NCBI GenBank assembly: GCA_034359265.1
Contig: CP136896.1
Coordinates: forward strand, 63,871,501 to 63,935,500
Direction: 5' to 3'
DNA: 64,000 nucleotides
DNA from: Canna indica
Lineage: Eukaryota > Streptophyta > Magnoliopsida > Zingiberales > Cannaceae
The notes beneath the pieces are model-generated. The model was given only the letters and a program-made list of their open reading frames with translations, was not told the DNA's origin and ran no database searches. Shown here one piece after another: positions 37,103 through 49,099 of the stretch (its first letter is position 1; every line of letters starts with the position of its first letter). The position numbers were made by a program, and so were the translations under genes.

Positions 37103-37536
37103 CATAGTTGTTAAATCGTGAATTGTATCGAGAATCGTTGGGCTATTTTTTGAATCGTGAATCGTATCGAATCGTACGATTCAGAAACATATAAAATTTA
37201 TTTAAAATATAATAAAAATTACATATAAAGAATACAAAAATAATGAAAGGTATTTTTAAAAATGTATATATATCATATATCATTTAGGTAAGTAAAAATT
37301 TCAATGTAATTCTTAAAATATCATTATTTGTATTTGCAAATAAATTTATAAATTAAAAATTTGAAATTATTCTGAATCATGAATTGTATCGAATCGTATG
37401 AATTGAATCGTGAGTCGTACGGAATCGCCCGATTCACAATCATTTACGATTCATAGTAAAAATTGAATCGCTGGCTCATTGAATCGTATCGAATCGCACG
37501 AATCGAATTGTGAATCGTACGATTCTAACAACATTG
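37103..37536. mobile_element. ATCG-motif MITE inside the hAT element
   Basis: 434 bp with ends CATAGTTGTTAAATCG and (minus strand) CAATGTTGTTAGAATCG. Flanks GAGTAAAC (37095-37102) and GAGTGAAC (37537-37544) are a 7-of-8 target duplication. Comparison with the intact tandem copy upstream confirms the insertion point. The ends are dense in GAATCGTATCGAATCGTACG, and the core is AT-rich. Confidence 0.78.
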
Positions 37537-38994
37537 GAGTGAACTACTGCACCTGCAATAATGAGATTCTTCTATTTTGACATTGTTGAATCAATTCATG
37601 TAATTGAGTAATTGACATTGTTCTATTTTTACAGAACATAGGAATCCATTCATGTAATTGATTTGAGATTCTTCTGTCTTTTACAATGTATGATTCATGT
37701 AATATTAATTATGTTATAATTGTTAATTTGTTATTGATGAATGATGAATTCAATTGTTGATTCAATGGTCTAATCATCTGCATAGTGTTTGTCTGTTTGA
37801 TACTTTGATAATTCAATGGTCTAATCTTATTCAGTTGCAAAATTTTTAGTAATTGTTGCTGCAAATTTATTTGTGTTTATGTTCGATCAATATTCGAATT
37901 CGAGTACTTGGACATTCGAACTGTTCGATTGTAAACCGAGTCGAGTAATAACAATCTTGAGTACTCGCATATTCGAATCAAGCCGAATACAATCACCATG
38001 TATAGCAATTGCTTCGAATTCGAATCGAATTCGAGTTTGTATTATGTTATACCGAGCCGAACATGAGTAGATCAGTACTCGCTTGTGTTCGGCTCGTTTT
38101 TAGCCCTACCTGACCCAATAGTATCTTGTGCACGCGCACCACTCGGTCTATCCGGCTCAATAGTATCTCGTGTGATGTGCGCACTACTCGGCCTAACAAG
38201 GCTCATTACTATCTTGTGCGCTATGCGCACCACTCGGCCCAATAAGGCTCATTCTTTCAATTTAGAGGACCACCAAAACTCCTTGACAACCTTTCCTTTC
38301 CATGTCTCGCGGAATGTCGGTTCTCACCCGAACCTCAACCCTTCTACGTTAAACTTCCCCTTTATCCACTCGAGGGCTATACTCTCATGTTAACATGTAA
38401 AACTTCAAGAAACCCCATTGAAGGGGGCGGCACATGAGAGGAAGAGAGGAGAGGAAGGGGAAGGGAATCCACTCACAAACGAATTAGGATCGGAAGAAGG
38501 ATGAGATCCTCGCTTTCTGCGACGTTCGATCTCCGATTCGCTCGTGAACTTCGGCCGACTCCTCCTACCTCAACCTTCGCTCGCCTCTTTTGAAGTCTCG
38601 AGTTCCATGCGGCTGTAGCAGTCGTACGGCGCCCCAAATCCCTTTTTATTTATTTATTTTTTCTTTTCTTATTTGGCGAAATGACCATACTGCCCTCTAA
38701 CTCAATTCTAGTCTGAATCAAATTCCGGTTGGACCGCCAAACTCCACTCGGAGTCCTCTTTAATTCTAAGATACATAATTTTTTTTATACGTCCAAAAAC
38801 TCATAATTAAGAGAATTTCCAAGCAAATGGGTCTCACCTCAAGTTAGGCGCTACAGATCAATCCCGCACACGCCATCTCGCATCATGCACAACCCACTGA
38901 AACCAATACACAAAATATTATTTTTATTTTTAGTGGGTATTACAATCTCCCCCCCCCCTTTAAAAAAAATTCATCCTCGAATTTAAGCGTAAAA

Positions 38995-40880
38995 GAAACT
39001 TACCATCTCAATTGAACAACTTGGCATATTTCTCCATCATATCCCGCTCTAACTCCTAGGTCGCCTCTTGATCCAAGTAGTGTTCCCACCGAACCTTCAC
39101 CAATGGGACCTCCTTGGACCTTAGTTTTCGGACCTGCCTGTCCAAAATCTCCACAAGCCTCTCCTCATAAGAGACTGTTGCGTCTACCTCAACAACAGTG
39201 GGTTACAGTATATGAGAGTCGTCTCTAACATACCGCTTCAGCAAGGATATGTGAAACACGGGTGAACCTTGTGTATGCTAGGAGGCAATGCTAGCTCGTA
39301 CGCCACCGCCCCCTTCCGACTAAGAATGAGGAATGGTCAAATGAATCTAGGACTTAGTTTCCCTCGTTTACCAAATCTCACAACTCTCTTCATAGGGGAT
39401 ACCTTGAGGAACACCAAGTCCCCAACTGCAAATTCCAAGTCCCTTGATTTGCCATCCGCATACATTTTTTGCCGACTCTGAGCCGCCAACAAACGGTCCT
39501 TATCACTTTCACCTTTTCCATTGCGTCCCTAACCAAGTTCGGTCCCAACAGCTGAGTCTCGCCCGCCTCAAACCACCCCACTGGTCGGAGACCGACATCT
39601 CCGCCCGTAAAGGGCCTCGAATGGGGCCATGCCAATGTTACTATAGTGACTGTTGTTGTAGGCAAACTCTAACAGTGATAACTGCCTCTCCCAACCATCC
39701 TCAAAGTTCAAAGCGCATGCCTGCAACATATCCTCCAGTGTCTATATAGTTCTCTCTGACAGCTCGTTGGTCTGAGGGTGGAAGGTTGTACTAAACCGTA
39801 CCTGAGTACCCAAGGCTTCCTAAAAAGACTGCCAGAATCGGACGGTGAACTGTGTGCCCCTGTCTGATATGATAATCACCGGAATCCTATGATAAGCTAT
39901 TATCTTATCCAAGAAAGGTCCGACGTACTGCTCAACTGAGAAGGTCGTCTTAACCGGAATAAAGTGCGCCGACTTGGTCAGCCGGTCCACCACCACCCAA
40001 ATGGAGTCATGACCTCCCCTTGACCTCGGCAACCCAGCCACAAAGTCCATAGTGATCTTCTCCCACTTCCACTCAAGTACATCCAAATTTTGAAGCAATC
40101 CCACAGGCCTCAAGTGCTCTGCTTTAACTTGCTGACAAGTCAAGCACTTGGATACATAGTCAACCACTTCTCGCTTCATTCCTTTCCACCAATGATGCTA
40201 CTGCAAGTCATGATACATCTTCGTGGCTCTCGGATACATGGTGTACGAAGAGCGGTGGCTAGTCTCAATTACTTGCCTCTTCACCTCTACCAATATCTGG
40301 TTTGGCACTACGATCATGTCCTTGAACCTTAGGACATCCTCAGCATCTAACCGGAATCCATCATCTGCATCCCCTCTCTCTATAAAGTCTATGGTCAATG
40401 CACAAAACACATCCTCTTTCTGCGTCGATCGCAACATCTCTACCAGAGTAGACCACACCTGCAAATGCGCCACCATATCCCCAGTGCCAAACACCAAAAT
40501 TACAGACCCGCACGCCATCCAAGCAAGCAGCCAACTCTCTAGCCAAAGGTCTTCTCTCAACTGCCAAGTGTGCAAGACTGCTCATGGACTTCCTGCTCAA
40601 GGCGTTAGCCACAACGTTCATCTTTCCAGGATGGTACAGTATGGTGCAATCATAGTTCTTAAGTAGTTCAAGCTATCTTCTTTATCTCAAATTCAACGCC
40701 TTCTGCGTTAGCAGATACTAAACGCTTTTATGGTCTGTATAAATCTCACGGGCCTCGCCATATAAATAATGGCGCCAGAGCTTTAAGGCAAACACCACTG
40801 TCGCCAACTCTAAATCATACGTCGGGTAATTCTTCTCATGGTTTTTCAGCTACCGCGACGCATAGGCAATGGCTTAGCCA
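38995..40880 (-). pseudogene. Ty3/gypsy chromovirus RNase H, integrase and chromodomain (decayed)
   Basis: Reading from high to low coordinates on the minus strand: RNase H pieces ([31 protein letters not shown] near 40600), the integrase zinc finger CLTCQQVKAEH (near 40130), and integrase catalytic motifs ITMDFVAGLP, ISDRGTQFT and HPQTDELSERTI (Asp, Asp, Glu). A C-terminal chromodomain with ILDRQVRKLRSKEVPLVKV and EHYLDQEATxELE lies at about 39010-39180. Stops include TAG for the usual Trp in the chromodomain and for Gln after SERTI, plus frameshifts. The polypurine tract and LTR follow at 38961-38944. The reverse transcriptase proper is missing. Confidence 0.85.
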
Positions 40881-40919
40881 AACATATCCTCGAACATTTA
40901 CTCATTCTCCCGAAAATCC

Positions 40920-42690
40920 GACAAAGTCCCTGTTATAGGGGCTAAGGGAAGCTTCGGCTAGCTGCATCTTTTTGAATGTGAAGTATAACAAGATGTCAAT
41001 CGAGCTCCCTTGATCAACCAGGACTTTCCTAGCAATAAAGTTACTGACGATCATAGAAATTACCACAATATCATGTAAAGGTTGGTATATCCCTTAGAAA
41101 TTGGATCCGTATAATGATATTACCGGAGTTGTGATGCAAGGTCTTTGTGGGCGAGTTGTGCTGTTAATCGCCATGATCGATAACTAGGAGATACATTTTC
41201 CTAGTCGAGCTTGTCCCTCCTCCTCCTACAAACCCTTCGGCTATGTAAACTATGACCCCTCGAATCTAATTGCTCAATTGGTCTGTCATCCCGTTGTCAC
41301 GGTGACCACTGGTCTACCTTGGGGGTGCCATGCTCCAACTTCAGCGTCGACAACTATGATCATGCATGTCCCGATTACGACTACGACTTCTCCTCTTGTG
41401 GCTGATGTAGAGGTCAAGGTGGCCCTGCCATATCAGGTGCTCAATCTGATCCTTGAGCACTATGCATTCTTCTGTGGTGTGGCTATAGGTTTGATGAAAC
41501 TCACATTTTTTTCTTTTATCTGCATTGGCTGGGACTTTCTGCTTCCCGACGTTAGGAGGATACTTTATCAGCATTGAGCTGTAGATCTTTCGAAGGATAG
41601 TCTCCCTTTTGGGTTTGAGTGGGTTGTACTCGTGGTATTTAGAATGAGGCCGAGGAGGTGATCTCTTTCTCATGTCGTCGTCCTTGCCTCGACGATCTCA
41701 CCCTCCTTTTTTGTTGGACTGCTTTCCTTGTTTGTCCTCGGCGTCGGCCTTGGTGGCCTTTTTTCCTTTCGGTCTTCCTTGCTTCTCTGAGCTTTGTCGT
41801 CTCCATATATCCTACTACTCACTCTTAGAACTTGACCATAGTCTTCGGCTTTCAAATCGTGTTTGACCGAGTATAGCTCGACATGAGGGTCGAGGTTGGG
41901 TATCTCCATGGCCACTGCATTAAACCTCGTCAAATATATACTCTCTCAGCGATTCGTGTTGTCCATATATGATGTAGTTCAGGGCATCCTCGGACTTGGC
42001 ATAGATCCTGGATGAGGAGAATTGATTGATGAAGGCTCGTGAGAGCTGTTGAAAACTATGAATTGATCCCTTTGAGAGGGTGGAAAACCATAAGAGGGTG
42101 GCATTTTTCAAGAAAGTATGAAAAGCTCTGCAGAGGAAGGGATAGGTAGCGTCATTAAGGAGCATCATGAATCTGAACATTGTTGTATGGGTGATGGATT
42201 CACCTGTACCATCATAGGGGCGGAGAGTGGTCAACAGTTTGAAGTTATTTGGGAGGCAAGCTGCCATGATATGCTCCGCGAATGGTCTTGGTCCTGGGTC
42301 GATAGGAGGACGATGGGTGATCTCCGTGACTTTAGTTCCCTCTCTATGTAGCTGTGTATGGGAGACCTTATCCTCTCTATGTTAATTGTCGCCTTCACGT
42401 TCAGATCGACGATGCTTATGCTCTGTCCGATGTTTCTCTTTGGATTGCGTTAGTGCATCAACTTGGGTCACTAGCCTCTAGTTTTACTCCATAAGATCGA
42501 TGATCATATGTCGCAATTCTTCCATGGCTGGGTTGGTAGCGACCGAAACGTCGCTCCTGGCTATGTTGGCATCGCGCGACAGCGGGGGACGCTATTGCTA
42601 AGTTGTTGTCGATTATTGCAACAGTGTTGGCTTGACTCCGATTATCAACTATGGTGGGGCAAGTAAGATATAATGGCCCCACGGTGGGCG
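40920..42690 (-). pseudogene. Tat-like Ty3/gypsy gag and protease (decayed)
   Basis: On the minus strand gag reads MAACLPNNFKLLTTLRPYDG, WFSTLSKGSIHSFQQLSRAF (41920-42267), then MTRFNAVAMEIPNLDPHVEL (41670-41933), then a zinc-knuckle-like CEFHQTYSHTTEEC (41341-41673), in frames offset by indels. A protease-like segment with KVLVDQGSSIDILL lies near 41000-41060. These are hallmarks of the Tat/non-chromovirus gypsy lineage. Just below 40920 the homology switches to chromovirus RNase H. Confidence 0.75.
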
Positions 42691-42693
42691 CCA
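42683..42693 (-). promoter_or_regulatory. Gypsy primer-binding site
   Basis: TGGCGCCCACC on the minus strand lies two bases inside the LTR end (...GAACA at 42696) and continues CGTGGGGCC, the usual primer-site context of plant gypsy elements upstream of gag. Confidence 0.65.
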
Positions 42694-42695
42694 AA

Positions 42696-42980
42696 TGTTC
42701 TCGCTTGAGATCGAAAACGTTGCAAGTCCTTCTGGCTCTTGGTTGGGTGCGGCTCCGAGGTGACCTGTAAAGATACTCTGACGCTCAAGTGAGAACGTAT
42801 TCGGGATGTGTCCGTAAAGAATTGGATTTGAGAGATACCTATAGGTGTATGATTTGGTTTATAAGGCAGGTCTTTGGTGAAAGATATTCATTGGGGATTT
42901 CTCTGTAATTATTGCAGCTTGCAGGGGATATACCTTGAGAGAGGGATATTTCTTAAAATATTGTTTTGATTAATAAATGT
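42696..42980 (-). mobile_element. LTR remnant of the Tat-like element
   Basis: The LTR end adjoining the primer site begins TGTTCTCGCTTGAGATCG on the plus strand and holds CTCCGAGGTGACCTGTAAAG and GACGCTCAAGTGAGAAC. The distal end was not found, so it is probably truncated. Confidence 0.5.
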
Positions 42981-44381
42981 TATACTTTTAATTATTTATT
43001 ATATAGCTTTAATTATTTAGTTGTTGTTGTATAACTTTTTCTTCCTTGAAAATAAATACTTTTCTGTATTCATTTTTCAAAAAGTTTACTTAATTTTTTT
43101 AGTTATGTATTTATTTTTTATAGCATCAATTTATTTATGAAAAAAATTAAAACCTAATCCTTTTTGAAATATTTTTTAAAAAATACTATTCTCAATCCAT
43201 TGCATTCAAGTAATTTTTTACTAAAATGACATCTCATTCACATTCTTACGAGATTCATACTGATTTTGATTTTCATGCGGCAACCAAACGGCGATAACCA
43301 AATGGTCTAATTAAAGTTATACGTCTCATTATGCAACGACTTATCAACTTTTAATGTCGCAAAAAACATAATTAATTATTTACCTAATTGCTCACAAACA
43401 TTATTCTAACAAGAAAGAACTTCTTTTATTTCAAATCTCTTGAAATGATATCGTGGGGTGTTTTCGGCCTCACTTTCTCTCTAAAGAAAAAGAAGAAGGA
43501 AGAACCACTTAATAATTAGCAATGATTACATAGTAAATATCACCAATGTGCTTAATTTAATTAGCAAGAAAAATCTATGTTCAACCCCTCCATACCTAGT
43601 AGTGTTCTATTATGATTTCCTATCCCAAAGCCTTGTCCCAATCAACTACATAAGCTTCATGAAAGCTAAATTAGAAGAGGACATGAAAATCTCCAAGTGG
43701 ATGTAATTGGAGACTATATATTCAATAAACAAATTGAAACAGTGGCAATTACTTAACTAGACAAATGAAGAAGACTCACAAATTAATCCTAGTCGCTTTC
43801 CAACAGAGAGCTGACTTATTACTCCCACGTGTATAATTTCCTTGTTCACAAATCATGCAAGAAGTCAACGACAATCATCCTCATTGTCATCATTTTGTAA
43901 TAGCTAGTTTTGTGGCCTTGTGGGGTGTGTTTTTTCTGCCACCTTCATTTTTATATGCAGCTATTTTTTGAGTAAAATCTATACATGATACTGAAAATTC
44001 ATATTTCTGTGCAAGTTATTACAAACATTTTCCATCTTCATATGAAGTTAAATAGAAAAGAAAGAAGGAATTGGAGAAGATGATTTCTCTCTTTTACGTG
44101 TAGGAGGATTTCTCTACTGACAAGTAGCAAAACCAAGTTCAACAAAGCTCCAATGTAGTTTATATACTCTCCCTATCAATATAATGAATCAAGAATTGAG
44201 ACTAATTACACATGGCTTTGATTCCTTATGCTACAAAATTCTTAATGATCACATCATCTACAGCAGAGTGACTACACCTATTTATCTCCAGTAGTTCCAA
44301 TCTATTATTACTTCTTCAAACTCCACCAGGAACAGCAAAAGCCATAGTTAACTCTTGCAGGCTATTCATCACTCATCTTAT
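42981..44381. other. Intergenic, no gene recognised
   Basis: AT-rich sequence downstream of the ARGOS-like gene, presumably including its 3' UTR. Confidence 0.4.
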
Positions 44382-44675
44382 TTACAGATAAGAGGAAGCA
44401 ATGTTTCTGATGTCTGCGGGCATGAAAGCCAGGATCATGAGCACAACAAGTATGCCTACAGGAAGGAAAAGAAACACCGAAGGCGGCGGCGGCAATGGAG
44501 GTAGAACAAGAGGAAGTATCAAGAGAGACAAGGTGAAGAAGATGAGCACTAGCAGTGACTGCATGCTGAAGTAGTTTGAAGGAGAGAAGCCTGCTCTGTG
44601 TTGTTCTGGCTCTACTGGTGGACAATGTGTCCTGTTGTCTGTACCTGTTCCACTCATCAGTATATCTTCAATCAA
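44382..44675 (-). CDS. ARGOS: ARGOS/OSR-type organ-size regulator
   Basis: A 97-residue single-exon ORF. After a polar N terminus, YFSMQSLLVL opens a hydrophobic segment (about residues 40-58), followed by the Pro-rich turn LPPLPPPP (58-65) and a second hydrophobic segment (67-85) ending LAFMPADIR. This two-helix-with-proline-turn arrangement is the OSR domain of ARGOS, ARL and OSR1. These endomembrane proteins promote organ growth and dampen ethylene signalling at the ER. The start may instead be Met7 (MSGTGTDNR). Upstream on the minus strand are a TATA-like TTAAATAG near 44750 and an ACGT-core element TGACGTGTC near 44762, compatible with hormone-responsive expression, though ARGOS genes often have spliced 5' leaders that I cannot exclude. 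Confidence 0.88.
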   Translation of the reverse strand: MIEDILMSGTGTDNRTHCPPVEPEQHRAGFSPSNYFSMQSLLVLIFFTLSLLILPLVLPPLPPPPSVFLFLPVGILVVLMILAFMPADIRNIASSYL

Positions 44676-46785
44676 CCCAGCCTGATAAGATTTGGTGTCA
44701 ACCTGATTCTTTTGCGTTCTTGATTCTGAGCTCAGTGGTTGATGATCTATTTAAGTTTGACACGTCATGAAGCCTAAAAGTAAATAAAACTTAGGCATGT
44801 ACTTCCTCTAGCTAGGAGCTTTCATGAAATATTAATTTTGAGATTAGGGTTCTAAACTCCACTTGACGACAAATATAGAATACTTTAGAAACCAATAAAA
44901 AAAGCTCTCAAATTAGGTTACTTTGATGTTTGATCTGTATGTCAGACTCCTGTTTTCCTAGAAAAGTAATAAATTTATAAGTTAGTGTCTACTATCTATA
45001 TATCAACCAGAACTTATCTATTTAAGGAAATTAACTTGATTTGACCAAGCTTCATCCTTTAATTGTTACTCAAGTCTTAGAAACCTATTTTTGGTTTGAG
45101 GAAAGGAATTCCATTATAGTAGAATCTCCAGCTAGCAAACCTTTGGTGAGGACTACCTCCACTGAAATGAAAGTTGAGACACTCCTGTTGTTCTAAGATT
45201 TCCACAAGTAGAGAAAAATATTTCCCCATCTTTTATTTGCTTTTGGTAGAAATTTAGAGTGCTTGAAGTATAAGAATGACAAAGAACAAATTAACAAGTT
45301 CAGTAAACACAACCTTTGGATTACAATGCAACTCCAGGAAATATCTGATTGCAGAAAGCAATTATGAAGATTAATTCCACTGAAATTTGCTTCAAGATTT
45401 ATCGAATAGAGGAAACATTTTCCCCTCTTTTTTGCTTTGATAAAAAGGGTGTGTACAAAACAAATATCCCATTTCAAGAACCCAGATTGAGCTTTGACAA
45501 TAAAGATGGCAAATTAAGAACAAACACATATCCTGATATCCGAGGCAATCAGAAACCTTACCTCTCAGTTGTTCCTTCTTGCATGATTTTTCAGGCAATA
45601 TCCATGCCAAAGATCAAAATGAAGCAATCAATTTGCTCTTAAGGAAATCAAAGAGAAGGTGGCAAGGATTGATGTTACTGAGGGATAAGGTTGATGTGTG
45701 AATTGTGTGCATCAAAGAGAGAAGGCAGCATCTCTGTCTGTGATGTTGAGATTGACTGATGCTCTCTTCTTTTTCTACATGTGTTTGGTGAGGGGAAGTC
45801 TGCTTAGAGTTTGGGGTAGATACATTGCATTGATCCATGCTTAAAGTTTTTTTTTTCCAATTATTTATATTATTATAATGATTAATTAATTGTTAAATTC
45901 ATTAATTAGATTGCTCATGCAACGGAAGTGGTGGTGGGGGATATAGTGATGGTGGATGAGGTATATTTCTTGATGTACTCCTGAAGAATAAAAGCATAAA
46001 GGAAATATTAATAATGAAAATTAGATGGTTTAATCTCATCATCTAATAATCTTTTACACTAATATGTATCAAATCCACAACAAACTCTTTTGTCATTATT
46101 ATTTTATTTTTTTTCCGAATCCTTTTATTTTCAATTAATTGATTGAACGTATAGTATATCAAATCAATATACTAATATAAATACTGTAATATAAAATACA
46201 ATGAGTACAAGAGAAGAGATATATATATATAGTAATGTTTTGACCCATATATATATTATTTGGTCTAACATGATTTGAATAAATCAAAATTTTCTTTTTC
46301 CACGCATTGGCTTTTTTTTAGAAAAAGAAAATCAGTCTCTAGATTTCCCAAATCCTGTTATTTTAACATATATATATATATACTTTCTATATTAATTAAT
46401 AATATTTATGTTGTAGTTATCTTAGTTTTGGTCAACATATAGGAATCCTTTGTCAATAAAAGATTTAATTTAACCTAGTTGTGGTAACTAAGCCCCCACC
46501 CCCACCCCACTTTCTCATCCATACGCATCTGTCATCACAAGAATTTATGGACAAATCTATCAAGTCAGTCGATTCCCATGGATTGCATCCAAAAAATTCC
46601 AAACAAACATAAACATTCGTTTGACCGCATTAAATCACTAATATAATTTACATAGTTAATAAGATATTATTACCCGCTCCATGAGGTAACTAACTCATCA
46701 ATTTCACGTAGTCTCATCATAATCTAATTAAAATACTTAAGCGAAAGTTGATAATAGTACACTCATCAAATTTTAAAAATCAACG
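44676..46785. other. Upstream region of the ARGOS-like gene
   Basis: Low-copy-looking AT-rich sequence. A weak similarity between 45155-45250 and 45374-45445 (TCCACTGAAAT... with TTTCCCC) suggests an old local duplication. ORFs here of up to 97 codons overlap on both strands and lack features. Confidence 0.35.
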
Positions 46786-47133
46786 CAACATCAAATATAA
46801 TCCGATGTGGGACTATACCAGGATATTACGATCTCCCCCACTTATGTCTTGACGCCTCATTAAGACCCAACTCAAGTTAACACAACTCAAAATCACAACC
46901 AAGTCGGCGGCATGTGAGGCATATATAGCCTAGTAGCGGCTCAACCTCATCGATCTCTTAGGCAACGCTTTCTCACATAGGCTTCCTCACCATAGTCTAG
47001 GACTAGGTCCTGCTCTAATACCATAGCTATGTGTTAGACTTGAGTTGGGTCTTAGTAATGACATCAAGACATAAGTGAGGGAAATTATAATACTCTGATT
47101 TAGTCCTACATCGAAAGTATATTTGATGTTGTT
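46786..47133. repeat. Inverted-repeat family, right side displaced by a solo LTR
   Basis: The left arm (about 46786-46885, with ACATCAAATATAATCCGATG and CTTATGTCTTGACGCC) is inverted relative to the right arm (about 47030-47133, with TGAGTTGGGTCTTAG and CATCAAGACATAAGTGAGG). Related sequence resumes at 49100-49330 and recurs near 50270-50345 and 51060-51175, so this is an interspersed family. Confidence 0.6.
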
Positions 47134-47145
47134 TTGGTTTATAAG

Positions 47146-49099
47146 TGTTACGCCCTGCCTAGGTTCATCTCCAAATAAGGGACACCTCCTAGGAGAAGCA
47201 TGACCAACAGTCCAACCAACATCTAACATTAGGGTAAATATAAATAAATGTCAACTAAGTCAACTATAAGATTCTGAACCAATACTACAATATAACAACT
47301 AATATCAACCTACAGTTCAACAATCAACTAAGATAAATAAGAAGAAACAAGCAGCAGATGCGTCTCATCCTCCAAGACTCTAGCTACCCAACTCCAACTA
47401 TCGACATACCTGCATTCTGAGGCAACAACAATAATAACGTCAGCAGAAAGTTGAGTAGAAGTATCAATATGTCAACAAGAAGGATAAATAATCATGATGC
47501 GATGATATTGCCAAATGCAACAATATACAACTCTGCAATATAATGCAAGATGTCAACAACAACAAGACACATGTTCAATTATCATCTAATGCAACTCATA
47601 CCAATCAAGAGCATAGTGGACATTGGGTTTCCCCCACACTCTTGCACCTCCGAGAGTGGCACCTCAAGCTTGCTCCAGTAGGAGATACGACTATCCGAAA
47701 GATAGCCCGTCGACGTCTAACACCGCGACGCCGCACATGCACCTGTGTGGTAAATAGATGATCACCGGTGTCACTTGCCCATACAACTCGGGCAATAAAT
47801 CAATAGTGTCCAGGGCCTCCGCCCAATAAAAGATCAACAATGCAACATAACAACTAGATCTCAACACATGACAAATCACAATTGATCTACGATGCTAACA
47901 ACAAACTATCAACTGAAGATGCAACCAAAATAATTCATGCTAGCAAATACAACTTATGACAACGCTAATACTATAATGTGCACCATGCCTAGCATAATAT
48001 CGTGCTCAAATAATCATCGATAAATGATAACTAAATTAAACTCATGCAATTATCAACATGGCATGTTCAACAAAATAATGTAATAGGAGATCAACGGATT
48101 CTAGAAGCAATTCAAGCAAATAGAGGCAAAAGTAAAAAATCGTCATTTTACTCATTCAACATTCATCGGCTACAACAGTAGTCAACTCACACCCAATACA
48201 ACTATTTATACTCTAAATTACTAACTAAAATAGAATACAACTATTCTATGTTATCTGATTATTTATCAAACTGAATTAATCATATTTAACTACCAAATAA
48301 TACTGAAAAATAGAAAAACCCTACTAGACGATCTCTGATCAGGAATCCGACACCACCATCGCGTTCAGAATGTGAAAACCTACAACTTTTGTATTCACCC
48401 TGATTCAATCCGACAACTATCAATCAATTTCCTACGAAACAACTCACCTTTTTAATTAACTTATTTATTAAATCAAATAAAATCCAATCTCTCTCGGCTT
48501 GTCTCCCTGCCCCGACACCCGCTCACCTCCTCCTCTTGGGTCCACGCCGGGCGGCCCTCCCGGCCGCCTGCGACCACCCGTCGCCCCCCTCTGGCCCCCC
48601 ACGGCCTCCGGCGCCGGTGGGGCACCGGCTCCATGCCGGGAAACCGCAACGGCCTCCCTGCAACAGCCACTACTGCTGCCATGGCGGGTGGGCAGTAGCG
48701 CGGCTGCCACGTCGGGTTCGGCATCGCGACAGTGGTACGATCGCCTCCAACCGCCCACGACCGCCTTTGATCCTCTCCACCCCATCCGACATCCGTTGGT
48801 TCTACCTCCTCCAACACCTCAGCTCCCCTCCGCTGCCGTCGATGAACGCAGAATCGGAAAACGACGTAAGATAACAAAGAAGAGAAAATACTCCTACCTT
48901 AAAAATCCTCCACACTCCGGTCTTCACCGGAGTCTTCACTGCCACCGCACACCGCTCGCCTCCTCAACCACTGCCAACACCCATCGAACGAGATTAGGGG
49001 AATATTAGGGCTAAATAAATATCATTTGACATTTTGCAAAAAGACTCCTCTAAACATTTTATTTACAATTCAGCCCCTATCAATTTCTAGGTCATAACA
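47146..49099 (-). mobile_element. Solo LTR, gypsy-like, with exact 5-bp TSD
   Basis: 1954 bp with termini TGTTACGCCC and GGTCATAACA, flanked by exact ATAAG duplications (47141-47145 and 49100-49104). On the minus strand it starts TGTTATGACCTAGAAATTG, the usual opening of a plant gypsy LTR. A GC-rich block (48480-48880) creates spurious long ORFs on both strands. No internal region remains, so it arose by LTR-LTR recombination. Confidence 0.85.

Larger units (their letters stand above)
26926..38108 (+). mobile_element. hAT transposon (11.2 kb) carrying a pararetrovirus insertion
   Basis: The termini are TAGGGCTGAAAACCGAGTCG and (minus strand) TAGGGCTAAAAACGAGCCGA. The 8-bp flanks CCCGGCCC (26918-26925) and CCTGACCC (38109-38116) agree at 6 of 8 sites, both differences being transitions. 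Subterminal regions are packed with GAGTCGAGC and ATTCGAATTCGAG motifs. The interior has a BED-finger start (about 27990-28160) and hAT transposase sequence (34905-36000) separated by viral DNA. The transposase is internally deleted and interrupted, so the element is non-autonomous. Confidence 0.85.
26194..38944 (-). mobile_element. Chromovirus LTR (Ty3/gypsy), split by an hAT element
   Basis: On the minus strand the LTR begins TGTAATACCCACT at 38944, directly after a polypurine tract (plus-strand complement at about 38946-38961). It ends GGACGTGACA at 26194. Without the inserted hAT element (26926-38108) and its target duplication the LTR is about 1560 bp. Both halves hold the same minisatellite, units of about 57 bp carrying CCACTCGGCCTA and CAATAGTATCTCGTG (about 26770-26925 and 38109-38260), confirming that they were once continuous. 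Confidence 0.75.

Noticed and set aside
48468..49008. Arg/Gly/Pro-rich ORFs on both strands (up to 169 codons)
   Set aside because: They lie wholly inside the solo LTR with exact ATAAG duplications, and the GC-rich block explains the openness.
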